This document shows, one piece after another, positions 35,901-44,370 of a stretch of 64,000 bases of DNA (its first letter is position 1; each line of letters begins with the position of its first letter). A program made the position numbers and the translations under genes. The notes below the pieces were generated by a model. It saw only the letters and a program-made list of their open reading frames with translations, searched no databases and was not told where the DNA came from. The stretch lies in contig NZ_FOOY01000020.1 in NCBI RefSeq assembly GCF_900113325.1, forward strand, positions 1 through 64,000. Direction: 5' to 3'. This DNA comes from Sporolactobacillus nakayamae (GTDB lineage Bacteria; Bacillota; Bacilli; Bacillales; Sporolactobacillaceae).

Positions 35901-38116
35901 AGTGTAAAGGTTCCATCCTTATCGTAAGAATAGTGTCCCTTTGCATCGGTATATTCAGTTCCGTCTACCCAAATACGGTTACGGTCCCAATTGATCCCAG
36001 TCGCATGAGCATCGCTGGTATCCTCGTGGATCGCAGTTGTCACGTTCACCTGAGCATTGGTATATGTTTTTCCATCCACACTGATCGAATCAATAACCGG
36101 CGACTTAAGGTCATCTGAAGTGTTTCCGTCGTATACAAATCGGAAATTATCAAAATACAGGCTGCCTTTGGTCATAGGATCACCGTTGGGCAACCCGGAT
36201 TTTAGACAAAGGATTCCAACTGCATGACCGTCTGTGCGAAGTTTATATGGAGCTTTGTATCCAGACGGTATCGGAAAAGACACATACCTCCAGCCAAGCC
36301 AGTCAATTGAACCCATTTGGCCTGACTGCCCATCAACAGGAGGCATATAAATACCAAAATTTTTCCCATCAGCGTCGCTAAGACCTGTCCAAAGCTGCAA
36401 CCCCTGTGCTTCAGGCGTGCCATAGATCCACATACCTACAGAAGTTGGCGTACCAGGGGCATAGCTTCCATGCGTCGGACCTGCATAGACAAGAAGTGTA
36501 CTTGCTTTTTGACCGGTCGTAAAGTCAAAATTGACCTTTGCTGCATGATTTCCAAAGCGTACGGGGCTGTTTGGGTAACCGCTGCTCGAAACCGAAACGC
36601 TCTCACCACGTTTACCTGCTGAACTTGACCAGTTGCTTGTCACCGCTGCATCATCAGTCAGCTCTTCAGCGTCCTCCACTACAACAGGATCCTGTCCGAT
36701 CTGCAATTGAATATTGACAGACAGATTCGTATTTTTGAATTTCACTTCAACATTTCCTTGTGTTTTTCCAGAAGTGGCATGAAATACATTGGAGTTGTCT
36801 ACACTGCCAAGGCCATCAGAAATCTGCCAATCTAGATCTTCCCGAGAAAACTGTACGTATCGACCTTGATAGGTAGCGGTCAATCCTAGATTACTTGATG
36901 CTCCTGGCTGTAGTGTCTGGTTCGAATTAGTTGTCCAAAAGGTATCCGGAACCGCAATTTCTACATGGGTACTGCCAACAGTCTTCCCGTTATATGAAAG
37001 ATTGACCGTTACAGTCCCTTGCTTGCCATTCGATTGAAATACACCTGTATTCGTGTCAATCTGGCCGAAAGCAGGATCAGAAAGACTCCAGTTGAGGCCG
37101 CTTGTCGGTAATGGTGCTGAATAACCCGCCGCATCTTTACCCTTTGCCGTGAACGTGATCTTTGAATTTGGTGAATAGGTCTTATCTGCCGGAGAAACAG
37201 CCGCTGATGCAAACGCGTGATCAGCAGGGGCATTTGATGTGATGAGCCAGGAGTTAGCTACCAGACGTTCATTTCCATCAGAGGGACGGTTTTTTAAACT
37301 TAGTTCATCTTCTCCGGGCGTCCTGGAAATATAAGTTGTCGAACCACCTCCATCAAGGTTCACTGCCTGAACCGCACCCATATCACGCATCAATTGTGCC
37401 AAGTCAGGCATCGAAATTCCATTCGAATATGGAGCTTGCCGCCCATCAATAACGACAAAAAACACCGTGTTGTCACTCTTGATCCCTACTGCTGTTCTTG
37501 GCTCAATATCTGCGCCAATTGCTGATGTATTACCGATCTTTCCATCTTTCACTAAAATATTTTTTGCGCCTAAGGCCTGTTTCAGATTTGCTTTAATTTG
37601 GTTATACTTTGTTTGGTCACCAATAACCGGCGTACCATCTTTTAAAACACCGAAGAAGGTTTCATCGCTTCTACTGGCTTGATGAATTTCAATGCCATTT
37701 TTCACAACGTTTCCTTCAGGCTCACCAGTCGCCATATTGAAAAAGTTGGCATTAACCCCGCTTACAACATTTTTCCCATTCTTAATTGCGGCATTTGCCT
37801 CATCACGGACCGATTGCATACCGTAATCCTGTCCATCGTTTGGAGTGCCAGGGTACAATGCCGTGTTCTTGTCTTTCAGGTTAACATTTACAGCAAAAAG
37901 CTCCGTTCTGTCGCCGGCCGCATTTTTGTATGTAATATGCTTTTCCTCAATCCCCGAGGCTAATTGTGTTCCGGTTTCACTAATGATTTGTTTCATTACC
38001 GAAGATGAAACATCTGTTTGATCCAATGCGTGTGCAGGAATGCTTGAACTGAATTGTACGAACAACAAACAAGTAGCCAGAATAATAGAAACGATCGATT
38101 TACTACAAGTTTTCAC
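32996..38116 (-). CDS. LPxTG surface protein with phosphodiester glycosidase and metallophosphatase domains
   Basis: This 1,706-residue wall-anchored protein has a signal peptide ending SSSIPAHA, then a NAGPA/DUF2233 phosphodiester-glycosidase domain (about 55-300; PRTAVGIKSD and AVNLDGGGST), Ig-like and carbohydrate-binding-like modules (about 305-800), a cohesin-like segment, a purple-acid-phosphatase N-terminal Fn3-like domain (about 1010-1120) and a calcineurin-type phosphatase (about 1125-1370). The last has FGDTQ, IHVGDFTDD, VLGNHEYQGD, ATHQPAY and FNGHDHSYGR. FIVAR-like helices, an Asn/Ser/Thr-rich spacer, LPKTGD, one membrane helix and RKKEN complete it. GTG 38116 is preferred because the in-phase ATG at 38143 overlaps the GGGGAGGAAG ribosome site. 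It probably strips phosphate from extracellular or wall polymers. Confidence 0.88.
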   Translation of the reverse strand: MKTCSKSIVSIILATCLLFVQFSSSIPAHALDQTDVSSSVMKQIISETGTQLASGIEEKHITYKNAAGDRTELFAVNVNLKDKNTALYPGTPNDGQDYGMQSVRDEANAAIKNGKNVVSGVNANFFNMATGEPEGNVVKNGIEIHQASRSDETFFGVLKDGTPVIGDQTKYNQIKANLKQALGAKNILVKDGKIGNTSAIGADIEPRTAVGIKSDNTVFFVVIDGRQAPYSNGISMPDLAQLMRDMGAVQAVNLDGGGSTTYISRTPGEDELSLKNRPSDGNERLVANSWLITSNAPADHAFASAAVSPADKTYSPNSKITFTAKGKDAAGYSAPLPTSGLNWSLSDPAFGQIDTNTGVFQSNGKQGTVTVNLSYNGKTVGSTHVEIAVPDTFWTTNSNQTLQPGASSNLGLTATYQGRYVQFSREDLDWQISDGLGSVDNSNVFHATSGKTQGNVEVKFKNTNLSVNIQLQIGQDPVVVEDAEELTDDAAVTSNWSSSAGKRGESVSVSSSGYPNSPVRFGNHAAKVNFDFTTGQKASTLLVYAGPTHGSYAPGTPTSVGMWIYGTPEAQGLQLWTGLSDADGKNFGIYMPPVDGQSGQMGSIDWLGWRYVSFPIPSGYKAPYKLRTDGHAVGILCLKSGLPNGDPMTKGSLYFDNFRFVYDGNTSDDLKSPVIDSISVDGKTYTNAQVNVTTAIHEDTSDAHATGINWDRNRIWVDGTEYTDAKGHYSYDKDGTFTLSGYQWADGVHHVHVSIQDNFGNETVKDAYFTVNTGNGTKLSLNPKGKDASLGGTYSLALSADDLSNVKEVTATINLGKGFPVKGVSFAESAAGSTYTYDPTTGDLNLTIQNDGASKQAGDLATIMVSVPATAEEGTKIPYSVTEGKVTFAHAQGTTFNASFSTTPSEVSIAAAYQIQVERMVVGSDGIVQVQTQDGQPVSGAEVSMTLADGKTQSLGKTDTQGKLASPLPTASAQKFKLIAQKGNDYSFAVSDQSYNAQKTAEPSNILVGATQNPKTEKSVTWMTNPLQSEDRSIMQVATRADYTDQGDQAFQNFTGTKKLVTYSLDSSAIELNSAKAIGLKPGTLYVFRVGDGKNWSDIREFKTLTDSDQMTFNVFGDTQVTEPSGLEDFDKILTRIENASVQSDFAIHVGDFTDDQTIFGEADMTAEMFNKHPAFDSLDMIHVLGNHEYQGDNGVKSASMLAMPNSNGTESNKTGTYSVDYGNMHIAVIGWTDNVDTMKKEMDWLRSDMKATNQTWKIIATHQPAYNKNPADAQATMFHDMLVPVCDELGIDLVFNGHDHSYGRTYPLVANTKASVGTVYIATGHTGDKTYDIEPNDPSVFEVIQKDKNEVVYLTAHVNGNKMELIAEHPDGSVVDDVTLTAHPADKTQLEAAVKSAKALNLNDFSIIGQNDFASAMSHAQKVLDNADAIPQDVISALDDLSKAQDALKKSANKTALEAAIAKANKLDLSKYKDVGKDAFKTKLQDAIATYDNNALSVDDQKQVQTTIDALNQAIADLQLIDESKDDGTSDPSNENDISKAEQAVQSAEQSRAQKDVDAAVKLVNALPNSSDKSALTTRLKAIHVNSNNSQENKNTSETNKPDSNAGKDSQTNGNNNENTGTSNGQSDQAGEKAAGSSDRSNASTDSSSTAEKHSNAKNIQKQDKGAKASSLLPKTGDVFNVWTVSFGVILILIATGIVMRKKEN

Positions 38117-38143
38117 GTTCTTTACTTCCTCCCCATTTTTCAA

Positions 38144-38463
38144 ACATTGTTCATTCAGGAAGTCTACCTATCTTTTTCTCAAGTCTTCCATTCACAAACA
38201 GTTGAATTATATAGTTTGGAAATTGATTACATATGGGGAAATGGTAACGATACTGTAAAAAATTAATAAATAAACGAGAATGGGCTTACTTCTTTATTCC
38301 ACCTTTCTCAGTGATTGGATATCGAATTGCATCTACTATCTATTTGGCAGATTAAAATGAGTAAAAATTGGAGATTATGTTTAGAATCAATATCAGCAGA
38401 TGGCCAAGCAATAGGGAATTAAATATGACGCATATCATTGAAGCTAAGGGAAGGTGAAAGGCA
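38144..38463. other. Gap without a recognised gene
   Basis: About 320 AT-rich bases separate the LPxTG gene (minus) from a small plus-strand gene. It must contain the LPxTG promoter, but no clear promoter pair or structured element was found. Confidence 0.3.
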
Positions 38464-38760
38464 ATGAACTGGAAAATAGAAAATATGCCTGAAAAATACG
38501 CAGCTCTTTCTCAAAAAACATATAAAGCAGCATATCTGTTTATAAGTTTTTGCAAGCTGGAGAAGATACTGCTATCCCATTCTGAAATCTCACGTCCATG
38601 GTTTCTGAAATGGATTATGAAACAGGAAATCTGCTACTATAACCAGCTCATTACGTCTTTTGCTGAAGAAATGAATTGGAAAAACAGGGAGCACACACTG
38701 ACCCTGGAACCACCAGAATTATTTATCAGTCTAAAAAGGGCGGCAATGAATACAGAATAA
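38464..38760 (+). CDS. Small protein of unknown function
   Basis: The 98-residue, largely helical protein is rich in Lys, Trp and Tyr and is not recognised. It has a good ribosome site (GGTGAAAGG) and a clean start and stop. There is no signal peptide or helix long enough for a membrane segment. It stands alone at the left border of the repeat-rich region. Confidence 0.5.
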   Translation: MNWKIENMPEKYAALSQKTYKAAYLFISFCKLEKILLSHSEISRPWFLKWIMKQEICYYNQLITSFAEEMNWKNREHTLTLEPPELFISLKRAAMNTE

Positions 38761-38856
38761 TATCCAACGGATCAACGAAATTAATCTCTTTCACTTTTTG
38801 TATTGGACATATTTTCGGGTTTATGAGCTTATGGAATATGGACTAATGAATAATGA

Positions 38857-39567
38857 CTATTTAACCTTAGCTTGATTTAACAGAACCTTAACCATCTGTT
38901 GCTTTGCTAGCTCCATGAGATCTTTATCCGTTTGCCATCTTCTGGGATGGGAAAACCATCCTTGCCTGTCTATGACATATACGGCATTATGAACATTTTG
39001 AGAATATTCCATCAACTTTTTGGCTTCTTTTTGAAACACATTGTGAACAAAGCCTACAATGATAAAATCCAAATTTCTGCTTTCGGCTTGTAGTCTTTCC
39101 TCTGATGCTAAAAATCCTTCAGAAAGTAACAGTTCCTGGTGCGTTGCTTTCAATAAGTGTTGTGCTCTTAAATGATATGCCTCGGCTGATTTGCCTTTCG
39201 GTTGTACTATAGCCGATATATTCACAATCCTCACTATACCATCGGGTAAAATATGTCCAGTTTCCTGATAGCCAAACCTAACGGCATCTATTATCTTTTG
39301 CATGGTTAGGTCAGCATACCCAGTACCGGAAATGAGATGTTCGCCTTCATAATTACAATTCTTCGAGAATTCATTCCAAGTTGGCAATCTATTAAAGCCG
39401 TATGAACCTGGGTTGGTCATAATTGCCATCCCTATTACCTTTTGACTTTTACTGAAATGAATCTCAGTGTTTCTTCTTATTAACAGGACCTCATGACTAC
39501 TCGCATCCAACACTCTCTGCATCGTTGCAGTTACAATTTCTGGATACTTTCGGCTATACATAATCAT
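38857..39567 (-). CDS. Unknown protein, possibly DUF1643-like
   Basis: The 236-residue soluble protein has no firmly recognised domain. The stretch SQKVIGMAIMTNPGSYGF is reminiscent of the opening of DUF1643 proteins, which are common in phages and islands, but I cannot confirm it. The centre has IIVGFVHNVFQKEAKKLM and the end VIDRQGWFSHPRRWQT. It has no operon partner; the next gene, on the same strand, starts at 40816 and ends 155 bases upstream. Confidence 0.55.
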   Translation of the reverse strand: MIMYSRKYPEIVTATMQRVLDASSHEVLLIRRNTEIHFSKSQKVIGMAIMTNPGSYGFNRLPTWNEFSKNCNYEGEHLISGTGYADLTMQKIIDAVRFGYQETGHILPDGIVRIVNISAIVQPKGKSAEAYHLRAQHLLKATHQELLLSEGFLASEERLQAESRNLDFIIVGFVHNVFQKEAKKLMEYSQNVHNAVYVIDRQGWFSHPRRWQTDKDLMELAKQQMVKVLLNQAKVK

Positions 39568-39721
39568 CTGCCACCTTTACCTTTTACTATGGACAAATCT
39601 TATCTACAACTCTAAATCACATCCTGTACTAAAAGTACAGCTTTTTTATGAATTATCATCTCATTCATTGCCTCTGATGACGTTTCCATCAACCATCCGG
39701 CAAAATTAATTGCCAACACCG

Positions 39722-40816
39722 CTACCCGCACAAAACCCCGCATATCTCCTCAACAATGGCATTTATAACATCCTCTGAATCCACACCCGCGCTTTGTTTC
39801 TGTTTCTTCATCCTCTCTAACACTTCCGCTGTGATCTCAAACTCGTTCATCGCTTCCCACTCAACCAATTCACAGCCGCTGTTATTCTTTAGATACTCAA
39901 TCGTATTTTTGTCTTCTTGCATCTTTTGACGGGTAACTAGAATTAATGGTTTGTTAAATGATATGGCCTCGGACACTGTGCCCCAGCCTGGCTTTGAGAT
40001 GACGATGTCGCTTGCCTCAATATAGTTCTGTGATTCCGTGTCTTCAATGGGGATTTTATAGATATTGTCCCCTTCTATGTTCGTGTTGCTTGAGACAAGA
40101 AAAACACAATTCCGGCTGCTCCACAGTTTGTATGCAGCGAGATTTCCTGCATCAATTTTCATGCCTAGTCCAAAGAAGACGATGATTTTGTCACCGGTTG
40201 GATTCACATTCTTCCTTATTTTATGGACGGCTTCAACCTGCGGGCTGCGTGAAAAGAAACCGAATGATTTGCTGCCCATTCTTCCCCATGCCCGCTCACG
40301 GCTTCCCGCTAGAGCAAAGAAGTAATCCATACTCGTATAGCAATCATACAGAGGCTGGAGATCTGTGTCGGGTAAAAGTTCTTTATAGGCTGTATACCAA
40401 GTAAAATTGGATACCCCAATTGATGGAATAGATAGTGACAGCGCAGCTTTAAATGGGGCTGGGGGAATATCACCGATCACAAGATTTACATGTTGATCGC
40501 TAAGAAATTTCGCCTCTCTTTGGATAGCGAATGGGAGTTTACCAATAAATTTTTGATAGCTTATTTTGAATTGGTCACAATCCGGGGTGAGTGAATGAGG
40601 CTGCAAGACATAACCTATGTCATTGCTTATCTTTCGAAGTGTGACTTTGTCTGATGCAATCAAATCATTCAATGATTGATTTAAAAAATCATAGGCAAAA
40701 GCATTGCAAACAATAATCCGAAATTCGATCTTCTCGCATAGCCTTCTGATCACTGCAATACTTCTTGTCGCATGACCGAACCCATACTCCGATAGGTAAT
40801 AAGCGATTGTTTTCAA
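39722..40816 (-). CDS. MurG-like glycosyltransferase, copy 1
   Basis: The 364-residue enzyme has the two-domain GT-B layout. The N-terminal domain opens with IAYYLSEYGFGHATRSIAVI (acceptor side, glycine loop). The C-terminal nucleotide-sugar domain has KIIVFFGLGMKID and the donor-binding SKPGWGTVSEAISFNKPLI, as in MurG and UDP-glycosyltransferases. A nearly identical paralogue lies at 47948-49042. Each copy is divergent from the same small gene and sigma factor, so the whole block was duplicated. The acceptor is unknown; a surface glycolipid or polymer is likely. Confidence 0.82.
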   Translation of the reverse strand: MKTIAYYLSEYGFGHATRSIAVIRRLCEKIEFRIIVCNAFAYDFLNQSLNDLIASDKVTLRKISNDIGYVLQPHSLTPDCDQFKISYQKFIGKLPFAIQREAKFLSDQHVNLVIGDIPPAPFKAALSLSIPSIGVSNFTWYTAYKELLPDTDLQPLYDCYTSMDYFFALAGSRERAWGRMGSKSFGFFSRSPQVEAVHKIRKNVNPTGDKIIVFFGLGMKIDAGNLAAYKLWSSRNCVFLVSSNTNIEGDNIYKIPIEDTESQNYIEASDIVISKPGWGTVSEAISFNKPLILVTRQKMQEDKNTIEYLKNNSGCELVEWEAMNEFEITAEVLERMKKQKQSAGVDSEDVINAIVEEICGVLCG

Positions 40817-41255
40817 GAAAGCACATCCTTCATGAACCTTAAAACTTCATTGTAGTAGGTTTCTCATATATCCGTTACTCGCATTCATTAAATCGGAAAT
40901 AATCTTCTTCCTATTATAGTCGTAGTTTATTCTAGGGTCTCTAATAGGAACTATCAAATTCTGTTAATGAGTTATCTTTAATAAATCGGCGGTCTCTTAA
41001 TTTATGCCACCACAACCCCCTCTCCCATTCCACCATTTTTCTAAGATTTTGTTCACAATTAAATCGTTATTCACTGTATTTTCATATTTTTCTCATATTT
41101 AGTGATTGTATCTTGCTTATTTTCCTGCATAATAAGAATATGGATGATGAATCTACCCCCGGGGAAATTGGGAAATAGTACATCAGCTCTAGTGTTTGAT
41201 CAGATACACAGTCTGGTGCGAGCATGACAAATCTACTATTATTGGAGGCGTATTG
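40817..41255 (+). promoter_or_regulatory. Duplicated leader region upstream of small gene copy 1
   Basis: About 440 bases between the glycosyltransferase and the small gene hold no gene. Positions 41050-41145 are closely similar to 49910-50000 upstream of the second copy, including ATTGTATCTTGCTTATTT and CCTGCATAATA. A sigma-A-like pair, TTGTAT and CATAAT with 16 bases between, fits both copies. Confidence 0.45.
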
Positions 41256-41567
41256 ATGAACAATGGCAAGAGAACTTTTTTGAATGCGTGCATGGAGGCC
41301 ATTTGTCAATGTGACACGAGCAATACCCACTATTTGTTTGAATTGAAAACCGGAGAACATGTCTATCGCGCGCAGCCCAGCCACCTTTCTATTTATAATA
41401 AGGACGGTTCCCTTGCCCAATTAATCGGCATGTTAAATCCAGCTTTTATTCGTACGTACCATGATTACATCAGCAACCATGCAGAGCATGGACGAATTTG
41501 GCTCCACCAAGAGTTACAAAACTTTTTGAAGGCGTTCAACAATAAAGACGAAGAATACGGCTTCTAA
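41256..41567 (+). CDS. Small conserved protein, copy 1
   Basis: The 103-residue soluble protein is not assigned to a known family. It has a strong ribosome site (ATTGGAGGCG) before MNNGKRTFLNACMEAI. A paralogue at 50117 shares the pattern THYLFELKxGExVYxA, LIGML and WxHQELxxFLxAFN, so the coding sequence is under selection. Both copies lie between a divergent glycosyltransferase and a sigma-factor gene. A regulatory role for the sigma factor or the secreted toxin cassette is possible but not shown. Confidence 0.7.
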   Translation: MNNGKRTFLNACMEAICQCDTSNTHYLFELKTGEHVYRAQPSHLSIYNKDGSLAQLIGMLNPAFIRTYHDYISNHAEHGRIWLHQELQNFLKAFNNKDEEYGF

Positions 41568-41708
41568 GCTCAGCTATAGCTGAACGGAAATCACAGTCTA
41601 ATGAAATCCCCTTTAACGCCGTGATCGCATGCGAATTGGCATGTCGACGAACGGTATTCCAATCCAGACTTGCTTTTCTTTTAGTCGAACAATCCAATAC
41701 TGATGCAA

Positions 41709-41758
41709 GAAGGACATCTCCGTGTCAATTCCATTGCACGACTAAGAGATGTCCTTTT
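41709..41758 (+). terminator. Terminator-like hairpin, also found at 52.5 kb
   Basis: AAGGACATCTC and GAGATGTCCTT pair around a 25-base loop, followed by TTTCATTT. The same sequence with small changes recurs at 52483, each time upstream of a sigma-factor promoter region. Confidence 0.7.
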
Positions 41759-41849
41759 CATTTCTGAATCAACGGTTACGACTCCTTCTGACTCTGCGCT
41801 CCCCTATTTCCTTAACAATTCTGATGTAATCTTAAAATCTATTATTTTA

Positions 41850-42022
41850 TTTACAAATTTTTTCAATCCTCCACACCATTTCCGAACCATGCCTCCTATA
41901 TAGAAAACATAGAGCAAGAATACACCAAGAACTGCTTTATCCCCCGTCACCGCCCTTTAATACTCGTAACACACATTCAGCTGCACCAAAAAAACTGAAT
42001 CCCCAAAAGGAGTCCCACATTT
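41850..42022 (+). repeat. Sigma-cassette upstream repeat, copy A
   Basis: About 170 bases with CACCATTTCCGAACCATGCC, CTATATAGAAAACATAGAG, the CATTCAGCT..A-rich..ACTGAATCCCC hairpin and the AAAAGGAG ribosome site. It recurs upstream of the sigma-factor starts at 42338, 50865 and 52780. This copy precedes a truncated sigma gene. Confidence 0.8.
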
Positions 42023-42106
42023 ATGCCATTTACTGACTATTTTGCCGCCCCGTTCGAACCTGAGTGCTATGCCTTCGAGAGACTGATGTGCAGGGGATTT
42101 GGTTAG
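42023..42106 (+). pseudogene. Sigma-factor gene, N-terminal fragment
   Basis: The first 22 codons (MPFTDYFAAPFEPECYAFER and LM) match the intact sigma genes, then the frame runs into unrelated bases and stops after CRGFG. The sequence after the break, GCAGGGGATTTGGTTAGC, matches bases upstream of the promoter at 50.62 kb, so a tandem duplication junction lies near 42088. Confidence 0.85.
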
Positions 42107-42164
42107 CTACCTGCCATCCATCCCAAATCAACAGATTTGCCACCAAGCAAGCAAAAAAACCTTC

Positions 42165-42337
42165 TACAAATTTTTTCAATCTCCCCCACCATTTCCGAAC
42201 CATGCCTCCTATATAGAAAACATAGGGCAAAAACACATCAAGATCTGCATCATCCCCTGTCACCGCCTCTTTCATCCACGTGCCACACAATTCAGCTTCA
42301 ACCAAAAAACTGAATCCCCAAAAGGAGCTCCACATTT
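42165..42337 (+). repeat. Sigma-cassette upstream repeat, copy B
   Basis: Same block as at 41850, in front of the intact sigma gene at 42338, with CCACCATTTCCGAACCATGC, CTATATAGAAAACATAG and an AAAAGGAG ribosome site. Conservation outside the coding region points to an important leader or promoter. Confidence 0.8.
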
Positions 42338-42928
42338 ATGCCATTTACCGACTATTTTGCTGCCCCATTCGAACCTGAGTGCTATGCCTTCGAGAGACTG
42401 ATGAAAAAGTATGAACCGAAGATCCGAAAAACCGTTAAACACTACAGAGACATGTACAAGCAGTATTTGTGTTCCGCCGATTATGATGATCTGCTACAAA
42501 TCGCGCAGTATGCATTCTCAGAAGCCAATGACAAATTCGACATCACAAAAGTCGCCTCGGACAAAAATGCGGAACATGTCTTCATCGCCTTCGCTGCTCG
42601 AACGATGGAAGGCCGACTCTCCGACTACCTCCGAAAACACTACAAGAACAAAAGTCGCGAAGTATACGATCGCGAAGGCTCCGCCTATGGCATTCCTGAT
42701 GAATCAGCCAAGTCACTGAACATGCAAATGCTGCGCATCCTCCAAGATCAGCTCCCCACCCTCACTCCCCGCGAAGCCCTCTACATCAAGCTTTCCGTCT
42801 TTCATGATTGGAGCACCCAACAAATTGCCGAAGCCGCCCTTGTCTCCGAACACACAGTCCGCTCCTGGAAAAAAAGCTTACGTAAAAAGTTGGGACCGTT
42901 AAGAGATGAATTGAAAAAACGCAAATAA
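42338..42928 (+). CDS. Small sigma-70-family factor, copy 1
   Basis: The 196-residue protein looks like a compact sigma factor. The N-terminal part has a region-2-like DDLLQIAQYAFSEANDKFD and the following FIAFAARTMEGRLSDYLRKH; the C-terminal region 4 has LTPREALYIKLSVFHDWSTQ, then QIAEAALVSEHTVRSWKKSL as the helix-turn-helix. It should direct RNA polymerase to a few special promoters. Similar in size to clostridial toxin sigma factors (TcdR group), and paralogues lie next to an LXG toxin gene, so control of T7SS effector genes is a reasonable guess. It is followed by the recurrent hairpin. Confidence 0.8.
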   Translation: MPFTDYFAAPFEPECYAFERLMKKYEPKIRKTVKHYRDMYKQYLCSADYDDLLQIAQYAFSEANDKFDITKVASDKNAEHVFIAFAARTMEGRLSDYLRKHYKNKSREVYDREGSAYGIPDESAKSLNMQMLRILQDQLPTLTPREALYIKLSVFHDWSTQQIAEAALVSEHTVRSWKKSLRKKLGPLRDELKKRK

Positions 42929-42936
42929 GCAATTAA

Positions 42937-42979
42937 GAAAATCGATCGGCAGCACAAAAAACTGCTTGGTCGTTTTTTT
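42937..42979 (+). terminator. Cassette hairpin, copy 2 (diverged)
   Basis: AAAATCGATCGGCAGCA and TGCTTGGTCGTTTTTTT pair imperfectly right after the sigma gene stop. The same position is held by better-conserved copies after the other sigma genes. Confidence 0.7.
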
Positions 42980-43224
42980 GTGTGCATTCAAATAATTACA
43001 AATGAAACTTTCAGTATATGCAATGTATCTTTCACGAAGATCAATGCATTAGATTTTCATGTTGATCCCCACAGACCCAAGGCTTTTAGATATGGGTAAC
43101 CCAAATCCTGACCTTACATTGTTATAAGTATCATTTTAACAAGCAAATTGAACGATACTAAGAAGAAATTGAATTTCTCAATTGAACAGCATATTTTTCC
43201 ATAACCATTGGTAAACAAATACTT

Positions 43225-43341
43225 TGAAAGGAGAAAACACAACATAAACGGTTACTTATCGGAAGGTTCATTCATCTGAAGAATGAATAGAGAGAGGAAA
43301 ACTGAACTAGTCATTTTGTATTGCTAAGACTATATACGATA
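43225..43341 (+). pseudogene. DUF4176 gene remnant
   Basis: The bases GAAAGGAG..., TATCGGAAG and CATCTGAAGAATG align with the ribosome site and first codons of the intact DUF4176 gene at 55757, and the similarity fades through ACTATATACGATA. The start codon is ATA and the frame has several stops. The flanking gap (42980-43401) shows nothing else. Confidence 0.6.
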
Positions 43342-43401
43342 CCGAGTTTTAATCAAAGTAGCCAAAACTCATGCCGAACACGATGATACGCAGCGGAATA
43401 T

Positions 43402-43959
43402 TTATTCGTTTGTGATTCTTAGATAGGATAATGTCAACCCATTTTCCTTTGTCTGAACATCAGAAAATCCATGTCGCATATAGAATTTTCTTAGCCATTC
43501 TTTACGAGATTTATACTCTAGGCAAAAATGATTAAGGCCACATGAATCGAAAATATTTTTTGCACTGATTTTTGCTGCATCAATAATGTCATTTCCGCAA
43601 AAGATTTCTTTGGGGCACTTTTCGTAAAAGTCATTTTTTGCTAACTGAGCAAGCAGTATAGCTCTAAAGTAATGTGATTCTCTATCCCCAGTAATTTGAT
43701 CGATTATTTCTTCGTTAATACTTTTAGAAAATCTAATATTATTCTTAAACAAGATGGTGAAAAATCCTGCAATTTTTTGATGACGTTCATCAATGAAAAG
43801 TTTAGTTCTCGCTCTATGCGCTAATTCATCATCAAATGCTCGTTCGCGAATATATGCCTGAACGTCATCATCCTCGTGACAGCAAAAAGAAGAAAGGGAT
43901 CGATGCGTGTCCCTCTCTCCAAACAAATGAATATAATCTTCAAGATTTAATATTTTCAT
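43402..43959 (-). CDS. GNAT-family acetyltransferase, probable toxin
   Basis: The 185-residue protein has a GNAT-like core: LFIDERHQKIAGFFTILFK as the central strands, ESHYFRAILLAQLAKND near the acetyl-CoA site, and KEWLRKFYMRHGFSDVQ at the end, where GNAT toxins carry the conserved tyrosine. ATG 43959 (MKILNLEDYI) is chosen because it follows the upstream small gene by four bases; an earlier in-phase ATG lies inside that gene. The pairing with a short acidic upstream gene is that of tRNA-acetylating toxin-antitoxin modules. The toxin role is inferred. Confidence 0.72.
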   Translation of the reverse strand: MKILNLEDYIHLFGERDTHRSLSSFCCHEDDDVQAYIRERAFDDELAHRARTKLFIDERHQKIAGFFTILFKNNIRFSKSINEEIIDQITGDRESHYFRAILLAQLAKNDFYEKCPKEIFCGNDIIDAAKISAKNIFDSCGLNHFCLEYKSRKEWLRKFYMRHGFSDVQTKENGLTLSYLRITNE

Positions 43960-43963
43960 TGTG

Positions 43964-44209
43964 TTATCTCTTTTCTGCCCACGATTTATGAATTTTTTCC
44001 AGCTCATCTTTTCTTTCTTGTCCACTCAAACCACTGACATCAACAAAACGACTTTTGGGAATAGAAGAAACGGAGATCGGTTTTGATGCGATAATTTTTC
44101 TAGTTGTTTCTTCATCAAGAACAAATTCATCATCTGCCTTAGCGATCGTTGGCATAGGATCATCTTCCTTCTCTGATAAATTTTTATATTTATCACTCAA
44201 TTTTATCAC
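43964..44209 (-). CDS. Antitoxin partner of the GNAT protein
   Basis: The 81-residue charged protein is immediately upstream of the GNAT gene and ends four bases before it. It contains EFVLDEETTRKIIASKPISV and SRFVDVSGLSGQERKDEL, with no folded DNA-binding domain evident. GTG 44209 overlaps the ribosome site AGGGGGTG, so TTG 44200, eight bases behind it, may be the true start. The role as antitoxin follows from gene order only. Confidence 0.6.
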   Translation of the reverse strand: MIKLSDKYKNLSEKEDDPMPTIAKADDEFVLDEETTRKIIASKPISVSSIPKSRFVDVSGLSGQERKDELEKIHKSWAEKR

Positions 44210-44370
44210 CCCCTGTCTATATTTACTAGCATCATTGCCAACTTAGAAGGGGAGAAAACATGTGCTTACCTACTTTGCTTCGACATCAACCGCTCCGTCA
44301 GCATGTTCCACCGCGTTTTGCTGCAAAACGTGCATCTTTTATGAAGCGAACCAAACTCTTGGTCTCCGTC

